Translations under genes and position numbers: made by a program | Origin: Stutzerimonas stutzeri | GTDB taxonomy: Bacteria > Pseudomonadota > Gammaproteobacteria > Pseudomonadales > Pseudomonadaceae | DNA length: 64,000 bases | Direction of reading: 5' to 3' | Assembly: GCF_024448935.1 (NCBI RefSeq) | Contig: NZ_JAMOIE010000007.1 | Span: 1 to 64,000, forward strand | Shown: positions 19,574-29,486 of the stretch, in pieces | Position numbering within the stretch: position 1 is the first letter of the stretch | Layout of the letters: every line of letters begins with the position of its first letter | The notes under the pieces: generated by a model | Told to the model about the DNA's origin: nothing | What the model saw: only the letters and a program-made list of their open reading frames with translations | Databases searched by the model: none

Positions 19574-20590
19574 ATGTCCCGCATCATCCGTTTCCACCAG
19601 TTCGGGCCCGCGAACGTATTGCGCTACGAACAGCGAGAAGTCCCTCGGCCGGGGCCTGGCGAAGTGCTTGTCGACGTCAAGGCGATCGGCGTCAGCTGGA
19701 ACGACGTGCTCTGGCGGCAGGATCTGGCGCCGCGTCACGCCAAGCTCCCGGCCGGGCTCGGCAGCGAGATCGCCGGCGAAGTGCTTGCGGTGGGCGAGGA
19801 CGTGGACGGCTTCGCGATGGGTGATCGTGTCGCCAGTTTCCCCGCGCATGATCTCAACCAGTACCCGCTCTACGGCGAGCAGGTGCTGTTGCCGCAGGCG
19901 TCCTTGGTCCACTATCCGCAAATGCTCGGCGCCGCCGAGGCGTGCATCCATTACACGCCGGCGCTGGTGTCGTATTTCGCCCTGGTCGAGCTGGCTCAGC
20001 TTGAGCCCGGACAATACGTGCTGGTGACCGAAGCGCGGCATTGCACCGGTCCTGCGGCCGTGCAACTGGCGAAAGCGCTTGGCGGACGGGTAATCGCTAC
20101 CTGCAACATGGCAGAGGATCGTGACTTCCTGCGTGAGTTGGGGGCCGAGACCGTCATCGCCACCGAAGAGGAAGATCTGGTCGGCCGGCTGCAAAAGGTC
20201 ACCGGCGGGGCAGGCGTCGAAGTTGTGCTCGACGGTTGCGGTGGCTCGCAGATGAAGCTGCTTGGTGACGTTATCGCACCGCGTGGCAAGCTGATTCTCT
20301 ATGGGCTCAACGGTGGCAACGAAACGGCGTTTCCGGCCTGCGCAGCGTTCACCAAGAACTTCAAGTTCTTCCTGCATTGCCTGTGCGATTTCACCGGGCA
20401 ACCCGAGCTGGGCATCGAGCAGAACCGCGAGGCGGTCCAGAACGCCTTGCTGCACCTCAACCAGCTCACGGCCGACCGCCTGATCACGCCGCAGGTCGAC
20501 AGGGTATTCGGCTTCGACGAGGTCGTGGCAGCCCACGAATACGTCGAAAGCGGTGTCCCGCGCGGGCGGGTCGTACTGCGCGTCGATTGA
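19574..20590 (+). CDS. mexS: Zinc-independent quinone-type oxidoreductase MexS
   Basis: A 338-residue medium-chain dehydrogenase/reductase of the quinone oxidoreductase type. The N-terminal GroES-like domain contains GPGEVLVDVKAIGVSWNDVL and LGSEIAGEVLAVGEDV. The Rossmann segment around residues 150-170 reads EARHCTGPAAVQLAKALGG, where the usual GxxGxxG is altered to a TGPAA form. Length and divergent position next to mexT match P. aeruginosa MexS (PA2491), which lowers MexT activity by removing an unknown electrophile. ATG 19574 starts at the family's MSRIIRFHQFGPANVL; the longer frame is untypical. Confidence 0.85.
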   Translation: MSRIIRFHQFGPANVLRYEQREVPRPGPGEVLVDVKAIGVSWNDVLWRQDLAPRHAKLPAGLGSEIAGEVLAVGEDVDGFAMGDRVASFPAHDLNQYPLYGEQVLLPQASLVHYPQMLGAAEACIHYTPALVSYFALVELAQLEPGQYVLVTEARHCTGPAAVQLAKALGGRVIATCNMAEDRDFLRELGAETVIATEEEDLVGRLQKVTGGAGVEVVLDGCGGSQMKLLGDVIAPRGKLILYGLNGGNETAFPACAAFTKNFKFFLHCLCDFTGQPELGIEQNREAVQNALLHLNQLTADRLITPQVDRVFGFDEVVAAHEYVESGVPRGRVVLRVD

Positions 20591-20697
20591 TTCTTCGAGT
20601 CCTCTGCACCGGGCCTCTCATCGCTTCATAGAAACTTTTCCCATCCGCGCCAAGTCCTCCGAATACAGGTATTGATCCCTTTGACGGAGGATTTGGC

Positions 20698-21555
20698 ATG
20701 CCCGACGAAAACCAGACGCTCCCGCCGCAACAACAGGCCGAACCGGGTAAAGAAAGCGAGATGAACCCGAGGCCCGAGTACCGTGGCGAAGACTACAAAG
20801 CCGCCGGCAAGCTCCGGGGCAAGGCCGCAATCATCACTGGCGGCGACAGCGGCATCGGCCGCTCGGTTGCAGTGCTGTTCGCGCGCGAAGGCGCCGATAT
20901 CGCGATTCTCTATCTGGATCAGCATCAGGACGCCGAGGAAACCAAGCGCGCAGTGGAAGAGCTGGGCCGCAAATGTTTGACTTTCGCCGGTGACGTGGCG
21001 GACCGCGACGTGTGCCGCAAGGTGATCGACGAAACGCTGAGCGCCTTCGGCAAGCTCGACATTTTGGTCAATAACGCCGCCGAGCAGCATCCCCAGGACA
21101 AGCTCGAAGACATCAGCGAAGAGCAGTGGGAGAAGACCTTCCGCACCAATATTTTCGGCATGTTCCAGATGACCAAGGCTGCGCTGCCGCATCTCAAGGA
21201 GGGTGCCTCGATCATCAATACCACGTCGGTGACGGCCTACAAAGGCAGCCCACAGCTGCTGGACTACTCATCGACCAAGGGTGCCATCACGGCCTTTACC
21301 CGCTCGCTGTCGATGAACATCGCCGAGCGCGGCATTCGCGTCAACGGCGTCGCGCCGGGGCCGATCTGGACACCGCTGATTCCGTCCACCTTCGATGCGG
21401 ACAAGGTTGCTGAATTCGGTGCCAACGTGCCGCTCAAGCGTCCCGGCCAGCCCGACGAAGTGGCGCCGGCGTACGTTTATCTGGCCAGCAGCGACTCGTC
21501 TTACGTTAGCGGTCAGGTCATCCATGTGAACGGCGGTACGGTGGTCAACGGCTGA
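20698..21555 (+). CDS. Short-chain dehydrogenase/reductase (YghA-like)
   Basis: A 285-residue NAD(P)-dependent oxidoreductase. After a polar N-terminal extension (about 40 residues, PRPEYRGEDYKAAGKLRGK) comes the cofactor motif TGGDSGIG at 47-54, NNAA at 125-128, and catalytic Ser177, Tyr190 and Lys194 (YSSTK). The N-terminal extension is typical of the YghA/YhdF glucose-dehydrogenase-like stress group. A GGAGG sequence precedes the ATG. It stands directly upstream of ku; in P. aeruginosa similar dehydrogenases lie in the same RpoS-dependent stress island as Ku and GlgE (from memory). Substrate unknown. Confidence 0.88.
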   Translation: MPDENQTLPPQQQAEPGKESEMNPRPEYRGEDYKAAGKLRGKAAIITGGDSGIGRSVAVLFAREGADIAILYLDQHQDAEETKRAVEELGRKCLTFAGDVADRDVCRKVIDETLSAFGKLDILVNNAAEQHPQDKLEDISEEQWEKTFRTNIFGMFQMTKAALPHLKEGASIINTTSVTAYKGSPQLLDYSSTKGAITAFTRSLSMNIAERGIRVNGVAPGPIWTPLIPSTFDADKVAEFGANVPLKRPGQPDEVAPAYVYLASSDSSYVSGQVIHVNGGTVVNG

Positions 21556-21585
21556 CCGAACGACTGTCGACAGGAGGGAAGGCTT

Positions 21586-22596
21586 ATGCCCCGTACGATC
21601 TGGAAAGGCGCCGTCAGTTTCGGCCTGGTTCATATTCCCGTCGCCCTGGTGCCAGCCACCACCCGCTCGGGAATCGATTTCGACTGGCTGGACAAGCGCA
21701 GCATGGACCGGGTCGGCTACAAGCGCATCAACAAGACCACCGGCGAAGACATCGACAGCGAAAATATCGTCAAGGGCGTCGAGTATGAGAAAGGCCACTA
21801 CGTCGTGATCAGCGACGACGAGATCAAATCAGCCCACCCGAAAGCGACGCAGACGGTGGACATCGTCGCATTCGTCGATGCCAAGGACATATCGTTTCTC
21901 TACATCGACACGCCTTATTACCTGACGCCTGACCGTCGTGGTGAAAAGGTTTACGCATTGCTGCGCGAGACGCTGATTCAGACTGGCAAGGTCGGCATCG
22001 CCAACGTCGTGCTGCGCAACAAGCAGCACCTCGCGGTGGTGATGCCGCTGGGCAAGGCGCTGGTGATGAATACGCTGCGCTGGGCCGACGAAGTCAGGGG
22101 CGTGGAGTACCTTGAAATGAAAGACGAAGCGCTTAATGCCGACCTCAACCCGAAGGAACTCGACATGGCCAAGCGGCTGGTCGAGGACATGAGCGAGGAT
22201 TGGAATCCGGAACAATACAAGGACACCTTCCAAGACCAGATCATGGCTCTGGTGGAGACCAAGGCTCGCGAAGGCAAGCTCGAAGCCGTGGGCGGGCCGG
22301 AGGAAGCGATCGATCGTCGCAGCGCCGATGTCATCGACCTGACCGAACTGCTCAAACGTAGCCTGGCCGGCAAGTCATCCGCCAAGAAAGCTGCGCCGAC
22401 TGACGACGATGACGATGACAGCGAAGAGGCTGCAACGCCTGCCAAGCGGACCACGAGCAAAAGCACGACCGGCAAATCGAAGGCCCCGGCGAAGCCTGCA
22501 GCCAGTAAACCCTCGACCAGCAAAACCTCGACGGCGCGCAAGACCAGCACCAGCAAGCCGGCTGCCAGCAAGTCCACCAGCAAGAAAGCGAGCTGA
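21586..22596 (+). CDS. ku: Ku DNA end-binding protein (NHEJ)
   Basis: A 336-residue bacterial Ku that forms a homodimer ring on double-strand DNA ends and recruits LigD. The start TIWKGAVSFGLVHIPVAL is diagnostic, followed by the Ku core to about residue 255. The last 80 residues are low-complexity: an acidic DDDDDD run, then a Lys/Ser/Thr/Ala-rich tail ending SKSTSKKAS, a lysine-rich tail of the kind that modulates DNA threading in other bacterial Ku proteins. GGAGGG precedes the ATG. The LigD polymerase gene follows after 17 bases, so both are likely co-transcribed. Confidence 0.95.
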   Translation: MPRTIWKGAVSFGLVHIPVALVPATTRSGIDFDWLDKRSMDRVGYKRINKTTGEDIDSENIVKGVEYEKGHYVVISDDEIKSAHPKATQTVDIVAFVDAKDISFLYIDTPYYLTPDRRGEKVYALLRETLIQTGKVGIANVVLRNKQHLAVVMPLGKALVMNTLRWADEVRGVEYLEMKDEALNADLNPKELDMAKRLVEDMSEDWNPEQYKDTFQDQIMALVETKAREGKLEAVGGPEEAIDRRSADVIDLTELLKRSLAGKSSAKKAAPTDDDDDDSEEAATPAKRTTSKSTTGKSKAPAKPAASKPSTSKTSTARKTSTSKPAASKSTSKKAS

Positions 22597-22613
22597 CCTC
22601 ACGAGGAGCATGC

Positions 22614-23534
22614 ATGGCTGAAAAAGCTGCCAGGAACCGCCCCGATGTAGGCGGTATCGGCATCAGTAATCCGCAACGTGTCATCGATCCGGCAAGCGGT
22701 GCCACCAAGCTGCAGCTCGCTGAGTACTATCTGGCCGTTGGCGAATGGCTCATGCCTCATCTGGCCAGGCGTCCGCTGACCATCGTCCGTGCGCCTGATG
22801 GTGTCAGTGGCGAGAGCTTCTTCCAGCGCCACTGCGGGCGGCTGAAAATGCCGCACATGGGCGTGTTGGATAAATCCCTCGATCCGGATCATGCACGCCT
22901 GATCCAGGCGGACACTATCAGCGCGGTCGTCGAGGCGGTGCAGATGGGCACCGTCGAATTTCATACCTGGAACGCGCGCAGCGACCGCATCGACAAGCCG
23001 GATCGGGTGGTCTTCGATCTGGATCCAGACCCGAAACTGCCATGGTCAAGCATGGTCGAGGCGACCAATCTGGCCCTTGAGCTGCTGGATCAACTCGGTC
23101 TCAAGGCGTTCATCAAAACCAGCGGTGGGCGCGGCCTGCATGTCGTGGTGCCGATCGATCGTCGTCAGAGCTGGGAGTGCGCCAACGAATTCGCCCGTAT
23201 GGTCACGGTTCGCCTGGCCAAACAGTCACCTGAGCAGATCGTCGCAAAGATGGGGCCGAAGAATCGGGTTGGCAAGATCTTCGTCGACTACTTGCGCAAC
23301 CAGCGAGGCGCTAGCACGGTTGCTGCTTTTTCTGCACGAGCACGACCCAGGCTGCCCGTCTCGGTGCCGGTCACACGGGACGAACTGGACCAGATCAGCG
23401 CTGCCGATCAATGGAACATCCTCAACCTGCAGGAACGCCTCGATGACTTGAAGAGCGATCCCTGGGCCGATTACGCCACGATCCGCCAAACGCTCTCAAC
23501 CCAGCTGTTGAAGGACCTTGCTGCGCGCCAGTGA
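22614..23534 (+). CDS. ligD: Stand-alone LigD-type polymerase/primase domain
   Basis: A 306-residue archaeo-eukaryotic primase-type polymerase corresponding to the polymerase domain of LigD, which fills gaps, often with ribonucleotides, during end joining. The metal-binding acids are Asp135 and Asp137 (VVFDLDPDP) and Asp225 (KIFVDYLRN), with the nucleotide-binding SGGRGLHVVVPI at 170-181. Pseudomonas LigD is normally about 840 residues with phosphoesterase, ligase and polymerase domains; here only the polymerase is present. The ATG has a good GAGGAG site 6-10 bases upstream and ku ends 17 bases earlier, so it is a real free-standing gene, not a fragment cut at its 5' end. Confidence 0.88.
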   Translation: MAEKAARNRPDVGGIGISNPQRVIDPASGATKLQLAEYYLAVGEWLMPHLARRPLTIVRAPDGVSGESFFQRHCGRLKMPHMGVLDKSLDPDHARLIQADTISAVVEAVQMGTVEFHTWNARSDRIDKPDRVVFDLDPDPKLPWSSMVEATNLALELLDQLGLKAFIKTSGGRGLHVVVPIDRRQSWECANEFARMVTVRLAKQSPEQIVAKMGPKNRVGKIFVDYLRNQRGASTVAAFSARARPRLPVSVPVTRDELDQISAADQWNILNLQERLDDLKSDPWADYATIRQTLSTQLLKDLAARQ

Positions 23535-23685
23535 CGCGACGGGTGATTGGATATCGCCAATCTTCTGAGCTAGCATCATGCTGGCGCAGCGAAAACGCGC
23601 CTGTCCGTCTCGCCGGAGGAACCATTCCAGAGCGGTTCAGTCGGATATCATTGATGGACAGACATGAAAAGCAAGAGGAGATACC

Positions 23686-26600
23686 ATGACCGTGCGAGTA
23701 TCCCGGCGACAGTTCCTCAAGTTCGGTGCGGCAGGTGTAGGCGCATCGAGCATGGCCATGATGGGGTTTGCGCCTGATGAAGCCGTTGCGTCGATTCGTC
23801 ATTTCAAACTGACCGGCGCGAAAATAGCCCGCAACATCTGCACCTACTGCTCGGTTGGTTGCGGCATGTTGCTTTATTCCCGTGGCGATGGCGCCGCCAA
23901 CGTGATCGACAACATCTACCACGTCGAAGGCGACCCGGATCACCCCGTCAGCCGCGGCTCGCTCTGCCCACGGGGAGCGGGTGTGCTCGATTTCATCAAG
24001 AGCGAGTCTCGGGTGAAGTATCCGGAAGTGCGCGAGCCATTCACCAACGAATGGAAGCGCATCAGCTGGGACGAGGCTTTCACGCGTATCGCACGGCACA
24101 TGAAGGACGATCGCGACAAGAATTTCGAGACGCACGACGAGCAGGGGCAACTGGTCAATCGCTGGTTGACAACCTCCATGGTGGCAGCGTCGGCCTGCAC
24201 CAACGAGACGGCCTATCTCACGCAGAAGATCACCCGGGCACTCGGCATTCTCCAATTCGACAACCAGGCGCGCGTTTGACACGGACCAACGGTGGCAGGT
24301 CTTGCCCCAACATTTGGTCGCGGTGCCATGACGAACCACTGGGTCGACATCGCCAACGCTAACGTCATCCTGTCGATGGGTGGCAACTCGGCTGAAGCAC
24401 ATCCGGTGGGCTTCCGCTGGGTCATGCATGCCAAGGAGCGCAGCAACGCGATCCTGATTTCGATCGACCCGCGCTTCAACCGCACCACAGCGGTGGCCGA
24501 CTACCACGGTTCGATCCGTACCGGCACCGATATCGTGTTTCTTGGCGGTTTCATCAACTATCTGATCGAGTCCGATCGCTACGCTCACGAATACGTTCGC
24601 GAATACACCGACGCCAGCCTGATCGTCGCTGAAGGCTTCGGTTTCGACGAAGGGCTGTTCACCGGCTATAACCCCGAGAACAAAACCTACGACCGCGAAA
24701 CCTGGAACTTCGAACTGGACGAGCGCGGCTTCGCACGCGCCGATCCCAGCCTCAGGCATCCACGCTGTGTGTTCCAGCTGATGCGTGAGCATTACAGCCG
24801 CTACACCATCGAGCAGGTGGAAAACATCTGCGGCATGCCGCAGGACAAGGTGCAGCAGCTCTGGGACCTGATGGCGCAGACCTCGGCGCCCGACAAGACC
24901 ATGACCATCCTCTACGCGCTGGGGTGGACGCAGCACACCATCGGTTCGCAAATGATCCGTTGCGGTGCGATGGTGCAGCTGCTGCTCGGCAACATGGGCA
25001 TGCCCGGCGGCGGCGTGAACGCCCTGCGGGGGCACTCCAACATTCAAGGCCTGACGGACATCGGCCTGCTGTCCAATCTGTTGCCTGGCTACATGAACCT
25101 GCCGTCGGCGAATCTGCAAACCTACGCCGATTACATGAAGACACGCATCAAGCAACCGCTCGTGGAAGGCGAGGTTTCGTACTGGAAGTTCTATGAGCGT
25201 TTCTTCGTCAGCCTGATGAAGGACTGGTACGGCGACGTCGCCACGGCCGAAAACGACTGGTGCTACGACTGGCTGCCGAAGCTGTCGGTGCCGATCTACG
25301 ACGTGCTTTACGCGATCAATGACATGACCCTGGGCAAGATGACCGGCGCCTTCTGCCAAGGCTTCAATATCCTCGCCGCGTTCCCCAACAAGGCCAAGGT
25401 CATGGACGGCCTGTCGAAGCTCAAGTACCTGGTGATCATGGATCCGCTAACCGTGGAAACCGGCGAGTTCTGGAAGAATTTCGGCGAGTACCACGATGTC
25501 GATCCGTCGCAAATCGGTACCGAAGTCTTCCGCTTGCCTACGACCTGCTTTGCCGAGGACGACGGCTCGATCACCAACAGCTCTCGCTGGCTGCAATGGC
25601 ACGAGAAAGCAGCACCGGGGCCCGGCGAATCGATGACCGACACCGAGATTCTCGGCGAGATCATGTTGCGCTTGAAGCATCTGTACCAGGAGGAGGGCGG
25701 TGCGTTTCCCGATCCGATCCTGAACCTCTCCTGGAATTACAAGGACCCGAAATTCCCCAAGGCGGCGGAGCTGGCGCAGGAGTACAACGGCCGCGCGCTG
25801 GTGGACCTGACCGACGACGCGGGTAATGTCGTGCGTCGCAAGGGTGAGTTGCTGAAGGACTTCAGCGAGCTTCGCGATGACGGCTCGACTGCCTGCGGTT
25901 GCTGGATCTACTCCGGCGCCTGGACCGAAGAAGGCAACATGATGGCCAGGCGCGACAACTCCGATCCCTATAACACCGGCAATACGCTGGGTTGGGCCTG
26001 GGCCTGGCCGATGAACCGACGGATTCTCTACAACCGCGCTTCGGCACGGCCAGACGGCACGCCGTGGGCGCCGAACAAAGCGTTCATCTGGTGGAATGGC
26101 GAGCGCTGGACGGGCGCGGATGTACCAGACTTTCCGCTTACGTCGCCACCTTCTCAAGGCGTGGGTCCGTTCATCATCACCCAGAGCGGGGGCGGCCATT
26201 TCTTCGCCTGTGAATGGCTGAACGAAGGGCCCTTCCCGGAGCACTACGAGCCGATGGAAACACCCATCGACCGTAACCCGATGAGCCCGAACAATCCCTT
26301 GGCGTTGAACAACCCGATCGCCCGAGTGTTCGAGCAGGATCGCGACTCGTTCGGCTCCAACAAGGATTTCCCTTACGCGGCAACGACCTACCGTCTCACC
26401 GAGCACTTCCATTACTGGACGACACATGCGCGGCTGAATGCAATCGCCCAGCCGGAGAAGTTCATCGAGATGAGCACGGTCCTTGCCGAGGAGCTGGGTA
26501 TCGTGGCGGGTGAGCGAGTACGGGTGACGTCCAAGCGGGGCTTTATCACGGCAGTCGCCGTGGTGACCAAACGGCTGACCCCGCTGCAGATCGATGGCCG

Positions 26601-26766
26601 TACCGTGCACCAGATCGGTATCCCCATCCATTGGGGCTTCAAGGGTGTGGCGAAAAAAGCGCACCTGACCAACACCCTCACCCCGTTCGTGGGTGACGGC
26701 AACACACAGACGCCGGAGTTCAAGTCGTTTCTGGTGAACGTGGAGAAGATTGGAGGAGCCGCCTGA
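23686..26766 (+). CDS. fdnG: Formate dehydrogenase alpha subunit, selenocysteine-containing
   Basis: A 1026-residue molybdopterin bis(MGD) formate dehydrogenase of the FdnG/FdoG type that oxidises formate to CO2 in the periplasm. The twin-arginine signal SRRQFLKFG (Arg7-Arg8) is followed by the [4Fe-4S] ligands Cys52, Cys55, Cys59 and Cys94. Codon 198 is TGA (24277-24279) inside the strictly conserved RV-Sec-HGPTV context, and the reading frame continues unbroken on the other side to 26766; it must be read as selenocysteine. A SECIS hairpin follows at once. AGAGGAG precedes the ATG, and the stop overlaps the fdnH start by one base. selA/B/C and fdhD are not in this window. Confidence 0.96.
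24291..24308 (+). promoter_or_regulatory. SECIS element for selenocysteine insertion
   Basis: Eleven bases after the UGA codon of fdnG, a hairpin pairs GGCA (24294-24297) with TGCC (24303-24306) around the loop GGTCT (24298-24302). An unpaired T at 24293 and further pairing possible below. The GGUCU loop and the bulged U are the features recognised by SelB in E. coli fdhF/fdnG. Position and loop fit the known bacterial SECIS. Confidence 0.9.
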
Positions 26767-27701
26767 TGCGTGGAGATCAGATCAACCTGCAGAACATCAT
26801 CGCTCGCTCGGCGACCACCACGCCATCGCCCCAGGTGCGGCATGGCGGCGTCGACAAGGTGACCAAGCTCATCGACGTTTCCGTCTGCATCGGCTGCAAG
26901 GCTTGTCAGGTGGCGTGTTCGGAGTGGAACGACCTGCGCGATGAAGTCGGCGAATGCGACGGGACTTACAACAACCCCCAGGACCTGACGGCGGAATCCT
27001 TTGAGGTCATGCGCTTCAGTGAATACGAGGACGAGCAGGGCAACCTCGAATGGCTGATCCGCAAGGACAACTGCATGCATTGCGCCGAGCCGGGCTGCCT
27101 CAAGGCCTGCCCGTCGCCCGGCGCCATCGTGCAGTACGCCAACGGGATCGTCGATTTCAACTCCGAGCATTGCATCGGTTGCGGCTACTGCGTGGCGGGA
27201 TGCCCCTTCGATATTCCGCGAATCTCGAAAAAGGACAACAAGGCCTACAAGTGCACGCTGTGCTCCGACCGGGTCTTTAACGGCCTGGAACCCGCCTGCG
27301 TCAAGAGCTGTCCGACCTCGGCGATCATGTTCGGCACCAAGGACGACATGCTCGACTACGGTGCCCATCGGGTCGAGCATCTCAAGGGAAGGGGGTACGA
27401 GAATGCCGGCATCTACGATCCAGCGGGTGTAGGCGGCACGCATGTGGTGTACGTGCTGCAACATGCGGACAAGCCGGAAATCTACAGCGGCCTGCCAAAG
27501 GACCCGCACATCAGCCCGACGGTGGAGCTGTGGAAAGGCGTGACCAAGCCGATCATGTCCGTGGCGCTGGGCATGTCGGTATTGGCCGGGTTCTTCCATT
27601 ACGTGATGAAGGGGCCGAAGGAAGAGCCCGAGGACGATCCGGATCCAGAATTGGCTGCATCGGATCGCGAGTTGGATCGTCGTGGGGAGGAGCGGTTATG
27701 A
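26766..27701 (+). CDS. fdnH: Formate dehydrogenase iron-sulfur beta subunit
   Basis: A 311-residue electron-transfer subunit that carries electrons from FdnG to the cytochrome. Four cysteine clusters for [4Fe-4S] centres are visible: [35 protein letters not shown] and CTLCSDRV with ACVKSCP. A single C-terminal membrane helix ([19 protein letters not shown], near residues 262-280) anchors it, with the iron-sulfur domain in the periplasm after export with FdnG. Its ATG shares one base with the fdnG stop and its stop overlaps the fdnI start, indicating tight translational coupling. Confidence 0.95.
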   Translation: MRGDQINLQNIIARSATTTPSPQVRHGGVDKVTKLIDVSVCIGCKACQVACSEWNDLRDEVGECDGTYNNPQDLTAESFEVMRFSEYEDEQGNLEWLIRKDNCMHCAEPGCLKACPSPGAIVQYANGIVDFNSEHCIGCGYCVAGCPFDIPRISKKDNKAYKCTLCSDRVFNGLEPACVKSCPTSAIMFGTKDDMLDYGAHRVEHLKGRGYENAGIYDPAGVGGTHVVYVLQHADKPEIYSGLPKDPHISPTVELWKGVTKPIMSVALGMSVLAGFFHYVMKGPKEEPEDDPDPELAASDRELDRRGEERL

Positions 27702-28387
27702 GCCATTCCAACGTCAGGTACGGCATCCTGCGGTACAGCTGGTGGACGCGAGTCAATCATTGGCTCATCGCGATAGCCTTCGTATTGCTGACCCTGAGCG
27801 GCCTTGCGCTGTTCTACCCGGCCTTCTTCGGGCTGACCGCGCTGTTCGGTGGCCCGGAGCCGACGCGAATCGTGCATCCCTATATCGGCGTGTTCATGTC
27901 GTTGTTCTTCATCATCCAGGCCGTGCGCTTCTTCGGCGACAACCTGATCCGTCGGCACGACGTCCAATGGGTCAAGCAGATCGGCGATGTGCTCAGCAAC
28001 CGTGACGAGCGCTTGCCACCGGTGGGCAAGAACAATGCCGGGCAAAAGCTGGTGTACTGGATCTTTCTCGCCACCGTGCCGATCTTGCTGATTACCGGAA
28101 TCGTGCTCTGGCGCCCCTGGATCGCCGATGACATGCCAGTCTGGGCGCTGCGCTGGGCGGTGATGATCCATGCGATCGCTGCCTTCATCGCGATCATCAC
28201 ACTGGTCATTCATGTCTACTCGGCGATCTGGGTTAAGGGTTCGGTGCGGGCGATGACACAGGGGCGTGTCAGCCACGCCTGGGCACGACACCATCACGGG
28301 CTCTGGTATGAGGACATCATGCGTAACAAGAAATCCGACTCGCAAAGCGCATCGCCCACGAGCGAAGTGCAGGACCGCAACCGATGA
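27698..28387 (+). CDS. fdnI: Formate dehydrogenase cytochrome b556 gamma subunit
   Basis: A 229-residue inner-membrane diheme cytochrome b that passes electrons to the quinone pool. Four hydrophobic helices are seen, with candidate heme histidines in [32 protein letters not shown] and [13 protein letters not shown] 27698 overlaps the fdnH stop (ATGA) and gives the family start [19 protein letters not shown]; the longer upstream frame lies inside fdnH. The last codons overlap the fdhE start, so all four genes form one transcription unit. Confidence 0.95.
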   Translation: MSHSNVRYGILRYSWWTRVNHWLIAIAFVLLTLSGLALFYPAFFGLTALFGGPEPTRIVHPYIGVFMSLFFIIQAVRFFGDNLIRRHDVQWVKQIGDVLSNRDERLPPVGKNNAGQKLVYWIFLATVPILLITGIVLWRPWIADDMPVWALRWAVMIHAIAAFIAIITLVIHVYSAIWVKGSVRAMTQGRVSHAWARHHHGLWYEDIMRNKKSDSQSASPTSEVQDRNR

Positions 28388-29325
28388 AAGGAGCTGCAGC
28401 GAACCACGCTTATGGGAGTGCGCCGTCCGGGATAATGGAGGCGCCCCATGTGGTGCTGCCGGACACGAAGGTGTTCAGTAAACGGGCGACTCGGTTGCGA
28501 GAACTGGTCGTGCAAGTGCCGGCATTGGATGAATTTCTGGCCTTCATGGCGCGCCTGGTACAGGCCCAGCATCACGTTCTGACGGAATCCGAGCCAGCCT
28601 GGCGTCCGGCCGCAGATGCCTTCGATCAGGCGCTGAAACACGGCATGCCGCCCCTCGGTTTCCAGGCGCTGCGCCGGGACGTGCGTTGGCAGCAGGACTT
28701 GCTGGCCGTTCTCGATGCGCTGGAGCTGCATGTGGGAGAGCGTCAGCGGCCATTGCTCGGCACGCTGCGGGAAATGTCAACCGATCAGCTCGACGAACTG
28801 GCCGATGATGTGTTCGAAATGCGCCCTGGCAGTGACGCGACACGTGCATTGCTGCCGCTGGTGGGCGCTGCGCTGCAGGTGACCTGGATGCGTCTGGCCA
28901 TCGGCCTGCCCAGCGCACCGGCGCGCCCCACCGGCGAGGCGCGAGCGCTCTGTCCCTGTTGCGGAGCCGTTGCTGTCGCCAGCGTCGTGCATAACGAGCG
29001 GCATCGCAGCGGCGTGCGCTACCTGCACTGTTCGCTGTGTGCGACCGAATGGCATCTCGAACGTATCAAATGCAGCGTCTGCGACACCGGCGGCAAGCTG
29101 CTCTATCTGACCCTCGACGATGACAAGGGCAAGCCGTTCCTGCCGGTTCAGGCGGAAGCCTGCAGTGAGTGCCACAGCTATCTGAAGGTCATGAACCGCG
29201 AGCTTCACGGGCGCGCCGATCCGGTGGCTGACGATCTTGCCAGCCTGGCCTTGGATCTGGCCCTGGCTGAGCAGGACGAATACGCGCGCAGCGGCTACAA
29301 CCCGCTGCTGATCACTGGAGGCTAA
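28384..29325 (+). CDS. fdhE: Formate dehydrogenase accessory protein FdhE
   Basis: A 313-residue cytoplasmic protein that in E. coli binds formate dehydrogenase catalytic subunits during maturation before Tat export. Family cysteines form rubredoxin-like pairs: CPCCGAVAV, CSLCATEWH, IKCSVCD and EACSECHSYLK. The N-terminal half is variable, as usual. Its ATG overlaps the fdnI stop. It ends the operon; its stop codon overlaps the stop of a small minus-strand gene. Confidence 0.94.
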   Translation: MKGAAANHAYGSAPSGIMEAPHVVLPDTKVFSKRATRLRELVVQVPALDEFLAFMARLVQAQHHVLTESEPAWRPAADAFDQALKHGMPPLGFQALRRDVRWQQDLLAVLDALELHVGERQRPLLGTLREMSTDQLDELADDVFEMRPGSDATRALLPLVGAALQVTWMRLAIGLPSAPARPTGEARALCPCCGAVAVASVVHNERHRSGVRYLHCSLCATEWHLERIKCSVCDTGGKLLYLTLDDDKGKPFLPVQAEACSECHSYLKVMNRELHGRADPVADDLASLALDLALAEQDEYARSGYNPLLITGG

Positions 29326-29486
29326 GTGGGCTCAGGCGCCTCGTCGGCGACGGCCTGCGCGCCATAGGGCGTGCCGGGCTTGAAATTGTCGAGGTCGTCG
29401 GGGCAGGGCACCTGCGGCAGATCGCCCGGCTTGTCGTGCACCACGGGATCGGGTTGCGGGACATCGGGGCGGGCATGGGTTGTCAT
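29322..29486 (-). CDS. Small proline-rich hypothetical protein
   Basis: A 54-residue ORF on the minus strand, starting MTTHARPDVPQPDPVVHDK and ending ADEAPEPT. It has a good ribosome-binding sequence (GGAGAC, six bases before ATG at 29486). Its stop overlaps the fdhE stop tail to tail by three bases. The protein is acidic and Pro/Asp-rich, has no signal or membrane segment, and is probably disordered. Similar short proteins with a DPVVHDKPGDLP-like segment occur in pseudomonads, from memory; function unknown. Confidence 0.6.
   Translation of the reverse strand: MTTHARPDVPQPDPVVHDKPGDLPQVPCPDDLDNFKPGTPYGAQAVADEAPEPT

Noticed and set aside
24277-24279. Nonsense mutation splitting fdnG into two genes
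   Set aside because: The UGA is at the conserved selenocysteine position and is followed by a SECIS hairpin, so readthrough is expected.
23422-25359. A 645-codon open frame antisense to the formate dehydrogenase gene
   Set aside because: It is the mirror of a GC-rich coding frame; the translation is low in recognisable motifs, while the plus strand carries FdnG.
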